The translations under genes and the position numbers were made by a program. Source: Pantoea nemavictus (GTDB lineage Bacteria; Pseudomonadota; Gammaproteobacteria; Enterobacterales; Enterobacteriaceae). Taken from it: a DNA stretch of 64,000 nt. Below, in pieces: positions 59,291 through 64,000 of the stretch. The stretch is from positions 310,001 to 374,000 of the forward strand of contig NZ_JBBGZW010000002.1 of the NCBI RefSeq assembly GCF_037479095.1, given 5' to 3'. Each line of letters begins with the position of its first letter. Positions within the stretch are counted from its first letter, which is position 1. The notes below the pieces were generated by a model. It had not been told where the DNA came from and did no database searches. It saw nothing but the letters and a program-made list of their open reading frames with translations.

Positions 59291-62200
59291 ATGCTGCGAA
59301 AACTTCTTAACTCAGGAATTGCCTTGGTGCTATTAAGCCTGCTGGCCACTGCGGTATCAGCGGCTTCCACACCTCTGACGTTAGTTCCACGCAGCGAGGT
59401 CATCACTACGCAGGTTAAATTTGATGCGCCCATCACCCGTTGGCTGGCTCAGCATCCAACCTTAAAAGTGGGCGTTTGGGGCCCCGATCAGCCGCCGATT
59501 TATTTGAGCGTGGATCCCACAACCTATGAAGGCTTAGCGGCAGATTACATCCATGTGCTGGAACGCGCGCTAGATGTCAAAGTTGAAGTGCATCGCTTTG
59601 CCAGCCCTGCAGACGCGCAGGCCGCATTAGCGGCGGGCAGCATCGATTTACTCAGCGCCTACAATGCCGATTTGTACCCAAGCGACAACATCGTTCCCAG
59701 CCTGCCCTGGTTGCTGGATCACTCGGTATTGTTGTTACGCGATAAAGAGCCAGCGAACTCGCCGCTGAACTTAACGGGACGTACGCTGAACTATATTGCC
59801 GATTACAGTCGCGCTTCGGAGCTGGCGCAGGCTTATCCGGATGCCAGTATCAAACCCGAATTAAGCTACATCAATGCCGTTTCTGCCGTGGCGTGGGGGC
59901 AAAGCGACGCGACCTGGATTAATCGCTCAACCGCCGATTTCATTATCCGGAATGGTTTCGCGACTAAGTTCCGAATTATTCAAAGCCCGGTACTCAGTAA
60001 TCTCAATCTCTCGTTTGGCGTGAGTAAAAGTAATCCACTGCTGCTGCGGGCGATCAATGAATCCTTAAACCGCATCCCGCTCGCCAGCCGTATTGGCATT
60101 GCCAATCGCTGGGGATTAACCAGCGACAATGTGATTAAAGCCAATCCGCTCGCACTCACGGCGGAAGAGCAGAACTGGCTGCGCACCCATCCGGAAATCA
60201 CCGTGCTGTTCAACGCCACCACGGCGCCCAACGCTTTTATCAATAAAGAGGGCAAGCTCAACGGTGTGGTGGTGGACTTGATGAATACGCTGGCGTCCCG
60301 CTATGGCATGAAGTTTAACTTCATCGCGGCACACGGGCGCGCCGAAATGATCCGCTTGGGTCAGCAACATCCGGATGCGCTCTACGCGGTGGTGCCGATG
60401 ACGGCAGATTACCAAACCACCTGGAATGTACTGACCACTCGTCCCTATCTGATGACGCCGGTGGTGCTGATGGTTAATGCCACCTCGCCCACCCTCAGCA
60501 GCTTGACGGCGATGCGCGGGCGCAAAATTGCGGTAACGCAGTTCAATCCGATAACGCCGTGGCTGCAGCAGCACTATCCCGATATCGCCATCGTGACCAA
60601 TCCTTCGGTGGAGATGGGTTACGCGATGATGAAAAAAGGGGAAGTCGACGGCGTGGTGACCACCCAGTTTGACGCGAATTATCTGCTCGCCTCTGATCCC
60701 GAGCGCGGCTTCAAAATTGGTATTCGTTTAGGCGATGACATCGCCCGAATTGCCATGGCCGCTAACCCTGATAATCCGCTGCTGGTCAGTATCATGAACA
60801 AAGCGCTGCTGGATCTACCGCCTGAATCATTGCAGCGCATTAATGCGCACTGGCAACCGAAAAACAACGTGCTGCGCCAGCCATCGTGGCGCGACTGGCA
60901 GGGTGTGATTGTGAAAGTGGCGGCGTGCATTGTGCTGGTGGTTGCGCTGCTGCTGCTGTGGACCCGTCACATTCACCGCATCAGCCGGCAGCGTGAAAGC
61001 GCGCGGCGTGCCCTTGCCGATCAGCTCGCGTTTGTGCGCACGCTCATCGATGCCTCACCGATTGCGCTGTACGTGATGGATCGTGAAAAGCGCCTGGTGC
61101 ACTCCAACCCGGCATTACGTCAGGCATTGAACGCGGGAGAGGATAAGACGCTCGCGGAGTATTTACTGGAAAGTGACCATCTGGATGAACAGGTTAAGGA
61201 TCGTCTGCGAACCATCATTAAACGGGTAATGACCGATGGCGTGCCGGAAGTTTACGAAGGCCCGCTGAAGTTAAATAACGCCATCTGCTTTGTTCACCAC
61301 TGGATTGTGCCGTGGCGTGACACCAACAACGAGGTGGTGGGCGTGATTGGCGGCTGGCTCGACATCAGCGAAAAAGAGAAGCTGGTGAATGACCTGCGCA
61401 GCGCCAAAGACGAAGCCGATTTGGCTAACCAGTCGAAGAGTGTGTTCCTCTCCAGTATGAGCCATGAAATTCGCACGCCGATGAATGCGATTATTGGGCT
61501 GCTTGAGCTGGAGGTGAATGAGCATCAGCAGCAGGGCATCAACAACGAGAACGTGCGCGTGGCCTGGGAATCGGCCAAGTCACTGCTGCTGTTGATTGGC
61601 GATATTCTTGATCTGTCGAAGATTGAGTCGGGCACCTATGAGCTGCGTCCGAGCTGTATTGATGTGCCGCAGCTGGTCAGCAGCGTGGTCAATCTGTTTG
61701 AGAATCGCGCGCGCGAAAAAGACCTGGAACTGACGCTGGAAGTCGAACTGGAACATACAACCTATCTGCTTGATCCGCTGATGATTAATCAGCTGGTTTC
61801 CAATCTGGTCAGTAACGCTATCAAATTCACCGACAGCGGCAGCGTGACGGTAAGCGTTTATCAATCTCAGGAGGTTAATGACGGGCGCAGCGATCTGGTG
61901 ATCGATGTGACCGACACCGGACCAGGATTGACCAGCGAACAGCAGGAACGCATTTTTGCTCCGTTTGTTCAGGTTGAAGGACGCAAAGCGCGGCTCGGCA
62001 CCGGACTGGGCTTGAGTATCTGTCGACGCTTAGCGGAGTTAATGGGCGGTGAACTGCAGGTTGAAAGCGAACCCGGCGAGGGCGCGAGTTTCCTGTTTTA
62101 CTTCTCCGCTGAGGCCTGCGCCGCAGAAACCATCGCGCTAAGCGCCGACGATGACGAGCGCTCGATGCATGTGCTGATTGTTGACGATCATAGCCCCAAT

Positions 62201-62878
62201 CGCCTGCTGCTAACCCAGCAGCTGGAGATGATGGGCCACCAGGTAATAGCCGCCGAGAGTGGCGAGCAGGCGCTTGAAATCCTGCATTCTGGCGTGGCGG
62301 TCGATCTCATCACCACCGATGTCACAATGCCTGGCATGGATGGTTTTGAACTGACGCGCCATATTCGCCAGTTGGAGCTGCAGCACAATAAAGCGCCCAA
62401 GCCAATTCTGGGACTGACTGCGCATGCGCAATCCAGCGTGGTGGATAAATGCCGCGAAGCCGGCATGAACGAATGTCTCTTTAAGCCCGTGCGCAGCGCA
62501 CAATTACATGACGCGGTGAATCGATTAATGGGTCGCAGCGCATTCACCCCGGTCAAAGATATTATCTCCGACGATCAGAAACGTCTGCAGGCATTAAAGT
62601 TTTTACACGAAGAAGTTATTCGCACCAATCGCAGCGATCTGCACAAATTGACAAAAATGGTGGAGAGCGGTGATCGTTTGCAAATAGCCAAAATGGCGCA
62701 CCGATTACTCGGAGGTGCACGAATTATGCAGAGAAATGAACTGGAAGAAGCCTGTGCCCTGCTGGAAAATATCAGTCAGGACGAAAGTTGCACTATTAGT
62801 GATTTTCGTGAAGCATTAATAGCGATCACAGAGAGAGTGGATGAACTTGAACGTCAGTTAACCGCTGACGGAGAGTAA
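59291..62878 (+). CDS. BvgS/EvgS-type hybrid sensor kinase with complete phosphorelay (kinase 2)
   Basis: A 1195-residue hybrid kinase with the same layout as kinase 1. It has a signal sequence (MLRKLLNSGIALVLLSLLA), two periplasmic solute-binding domains (from LKVGVWGPDQPPIYLSVD and from ITVLFNATTAPNAFINKEGK), a TM helix (VIVKVAACIVLVVALLLLW), PAS, HisKA with His725 (MSHEIRTPMNAIIG), HATPase (SNLVSNAIKFTD, GTGLGLSIC), a receiver with Asp1010 (LITTDVTMPGMDG) and an HPt domain with His1137 (AHRLLGGAR). All four phosphorelay sites are thus present. ATG 59291 is preferred over a GTG 39 bp upstream because it gives a normal signal sequence. A perfect cluster palindrome lies upstream, and its partner regulator follows after 98 bp. 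Confidence 0.93.
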   Translation: MLRKLLNSGIALVLLSLLATAVSAASTPLTLVPRSEVITTQVKFDAPITRWLAQHPTLKVGVWGPDQPPIYLSVDPTTYEGLAADYIHVLERALDVKVEVHRFASPADAQAALAAGSIDLLSAYNADLYPSDNIVPSLPWLLDHSVLLLRDKEPANSPLNLTGRTLNYIADYSRASELAQAYPDASIKPELSYINAVSAVAWGQSDATWINRSTADFIIRNGFATKFRIIQSPVLSNLNLSFGVSKSNPLLLRAINESLNRIPLASRIGIANRWGLTSDNVIKANPLALTAEEQNWLRTHPEITVLFNATTAPNAFINKEGKLNGVVVDLMNTLASRYGMKFNFIAAHGRAEMIRLGQQHPDALYAVVPMTADYQTTWNVLTTRPYLMTPVVLMVNATSPTLSSLTAMRGRKIAVTQFNPITPWLQQHYPDIAIVTNPSVEMGYAMMKKGEVDGVVTTQFDANYLLASDPERGFKIGIRLGDDIARIAMAANPDNPLLVSIMNKALLDLPPESLQRINAHWQPKNNVLRQPSWRDWQGVIVKVAACIVLVVALLLLWTRHIHRISRQRESARRALADQLAFVRTLIDASPIALYVMDREKRLVHSNPALRQALNAGEDKTLAEYLLESDHLDEQVKDRLRTIIKRVMTDGVPEVYEGPLKLNNAICFVHHWIVPWRDTNNEVVGVIGGWLDISEKEKLVNDLRSAKDEADLANQSKSVFLSSMSHEIRTPMNAIIGLLELEVNEHQQQGINNENVRVAWESAKSLLLLIGDILDLSKIESGTYELRPSCIDVPQLVSSVVNLFENRAREKDLELTLEVELEHTTYLLDPLMINQLVSNLVSNAIKFTDSGSVTVSVYQSQEVNDGRSDLVIDVTDTGPGLTSEQQERIFAPFVQVEGRKARLGTGLGLSICRRLAELMGGELQVESEPGEGASFLFYFSAEACAAETIALSADDDERSMHVLIVDDHSPNRLLLTQQLEMMGHQVIAAESGEQALEILHSGVAVDLITTDVTMPGMDGFELTRHIRQLELQHNKAPKPILGLTAHAQSSVVDKCREAGMNECLFKPVRSAQLHDAVNRLMGRSAFTPVKDIISDDQKRLQALKFLHEEVIRTNRSDLHKLTKMVESGDRLQIAKMAHRLLGGARIMQRNELEEACALLENISQDESCTISDFREALIAITERVDELERQLTADGE

Positions 62879-62898
62879 TTCTCCTGTGATATTTTTTA

Positions 62899-62912
62899 AA
62901 AGACACGTCTTG
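62899..62912. promoter_or_regulatory. Cluster palindrome, site E (upstream of the second EvgA-like gene)
   Basis: AAAGACACGTCTTG, one mismatch to CAAGAC-N2-GTCTTG, in the 98-bp gap between kinase 2 and the regulator gene, 65 bp before its ATG. Confidence 0.65.
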
Positions 62913-62976
62913 GTCATTATCCGCTAAATGCTGTGTTACAGTATTTTACGGTTGTTTAAAGGAGGATTATTTCAGG

Positions 62977-63594
62977 ATGACCACTATTTCTGTAGTTGAA
63001 ACGAACCCGCTTATACGTCGCGGATTAAAACGTATTTTAACCGAACGCGGTTATAACATTGCTGTTATCGCCGAAACGTTAGATGAGATGCTGTTTAGCA
63101 ACATTAATCACAAACCGCAGATCCTTATCCTGGAGCCGTTATTTCAGGATCAGTTAGCCTATGAAAAACTGGAGCTGCTGCGCAGTTACAACCCAAAACT
63201 TAAAACATTAATTCTATCTATTTCAGAGAGTTACTATCATATTCAGCAAAGCCTGCAGATGGGCATTGAAGGCTATGTGTGTAAATCCTGGCCGTTAGAG
63301 ACGTTATTTGAGTCCATTGAGGAGATTGAAGAGGGTAAACACGCTTACTCTAAAGAGCAGTTCCAGCACAAAGATAAATATCCGAATGATGCCCGTATTT
63401 TATCCTCGCTTACCCGCCGCGAGTTTCAGGTGTTACGGATGTTTGGCGCTGGAAAGTCGATTAAGACTATCTCTCAGGAAATGAACCTGAGTAATAAAAC
63501 CATCAGTACCTATAAAGTGAAAATGATGCAAAAAATGGCGACCAATAACGTCATTGATATTGTTGACCTGGCACGTAGAAATTTTCTTTTTTAG
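62977..63594 (+). CDS. EvgA-like LuxR-type regulator, acceptor Asp replaced by Glu
   Basis: A 205-residue regulator of EvgA layout. In the receiver the acidic pair is Glu8-Thr9 (VVETNP), and the phosphoacceptor position is Glu53 (QILILEPLF), a natural mimic of a phosphorylated Asp. The Lys (Lys103 in GYVCKSW) is kept. The NarL-type HTH is intact: LTRREFQVLRMFGAGKSIKT, then LSNKTISTYKVKMMQKM. It could bind DNA in a constitutively active-like state. A GGAGG site lies about 12 bp before ATG 62977. It follows kinase 2 and has its own cluster palindrome, which may indicate self-control. Confidence 0.92.
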   Translation: MTTISVVETNPLIRRGLKRILTERGYNIAVIAETLDEMLFSNINHKPQILILEPLFQDQLAYEKLELLRSYNPKLKTLILSISESYYHIQQSLQMGIEGYVCKSWPLETLFESIEEIEEGKHAYSKEQFQHKDKYPNDARILSSLTRREFQVLRMFGAGKSIKTISQEMNLSNKTISTYKVKMMQKMATNNVIDIVDLARRNFLF

Positions 63595-64000
63595 CTTCAA
63601 TTGGCAGTCTTCGGAAGCATTTGATATCTTGCTGTCGCTACGGTGACAATAAAATAGATACAAATTTGAATTATATTGATAGGCACACATCAACAAGATT
63701 CACGCTGTTTACTGAAACATCTCCTCTTCATTAAGTGAAGCTGGTGACGTTTATAAATACGCCAGGGAAACCTAACGGCAATGAGCCATAATAATTGCAA
63801 CCGATAATTATGGCTGCCCTTCCTGCAAACGCGGATGGGCGTAGTCTATTTCCCATTAAGGCTATTCAGTAACGCTTAAACCAGATGCATGCTTTAATCT
63901 GCGTAGTTGCACTGCCCACAGCAATACTCTTCAAACATCCCAAAGAGATGATGACGCTTTCTGCTATTCTACGGGTTTCAGACCTGATGATATTTAAGTG
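63595..64000. other. Terminal region without a supported gene
   Basis: A 406-bp AT-rich stretch to the window edge. It holds a 9-bp inverted repeat, AGCCATAAT / ATTATGGCT, at 63784-63815. A minus-strand frame is open from the edge to 63866, and a plus-strand ATG at 63947 is open to the edge; neither has enough length or support to call a gene. Confidence 0.5.

Noticed and set aside
63866-64000. Minus-strand open frame entering from the right edge
   Set aside because: Only 45 codons are visible, with unusual composition and no motif. It may be the end of a real gene but cannot be supported.
1-64000. CRISPR array, prophage, insertion sequence or tRNA
   Set aside because: No regular spaced repeats, transposase or integrase genes, phage structural genes or tRNA-like cloverleaf were seen by eye.

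Overview
The window is chromosomal DNA of a Gram-negative enterobacterium. FepA-type and hydroxamate-type TonB receptors, Fur and CRP boxes, a YciG-like stress protein, EvgA/EvgS-like and RcsB-like regulators and a ProP relative all point to Enterobacterales. The mix of plant- and epiphyte-type functions (treZ-treY-treX, a LapB-type type I secretion system, a polyol-type catabolic cassette) suggests Erwiniaceae, possibly Pantoea. The genus is an inference. Coding density is high. I see no prophage, transposase, tRNA, rRNA or CRISPR array.

1-9.6 kb. The window opens inside an iron-containing alcohol dehydrogenase gene (minus strand). Next is a tightly overlapping GNAT / M20 amidohydrolase / MmgE-PrpD operon that resembles the YxeL-YxeP-YxeQ set of Bacillus subtilis, then two small uncharacterised genes. 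A 1237-residue fusion of a clan-A glycoside hydrolase, a glycosyltransferase and an FAD/NAD-binding oxidoreductase follows, then a MazEF-type toxin-antitoxin pair with a palindromic operator.

9.6-24 kb. A polar amino-acid type ABC importer is followed on the same strand by a cytoplasmic BisC-like molybdoenzyme. Next come a FepA-type receptor with a Fur box, an epoxide hydrolase-like enzyme, an EamA exporter, an RpiR regulator, and a second siderophore receptor coupled to a periplasmic binding protein.

24-44 kb. Stress and carbon genes: a YciG-like protein, a YghA-like dehydrogenase, and a LysR/SDR divergent pair. A ROK repressor is divergent from a cassette of polyol permease, GMC oxidoreductase, degenerate M24 protein and SDR. 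Then follow a PanE-like reductase, a ProP-like transporter with a CRP site, the trehalose operon treZ-treY-treX and a methyl-accepting chemotaxis protein with a probable sigma-28 promoter.

44.6-63.6 kb. This is the most unusual part. A LapB/HlyD/TolC-type secretion system is followed on the same strand by an RcsB-like regulator, a LuxR regulator with a dead receiver, and a BvgS/EvgS-type kinase whose HPt histidine appears to be lost. Beside it lie two paralogous exported proteins, a protein with one Ig-like module and a lipoprotein. A second BvgS/EvgS-type kinase and a second LuxR regulator (acceptor Asp replaced by Glu) close the cluster. Five intergenic copies of the palindrome CAAGAC-N2-GTCTTG (at most one mismatch each) lie 65-160 bp upstream of five genes of this cluster. 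I saw no such site elsewhere in the window by eye. I interpret the region as one regulon for a surface or secreted product, controlled by paired phosphorelays that have partly lost their phosphotransfer residues.
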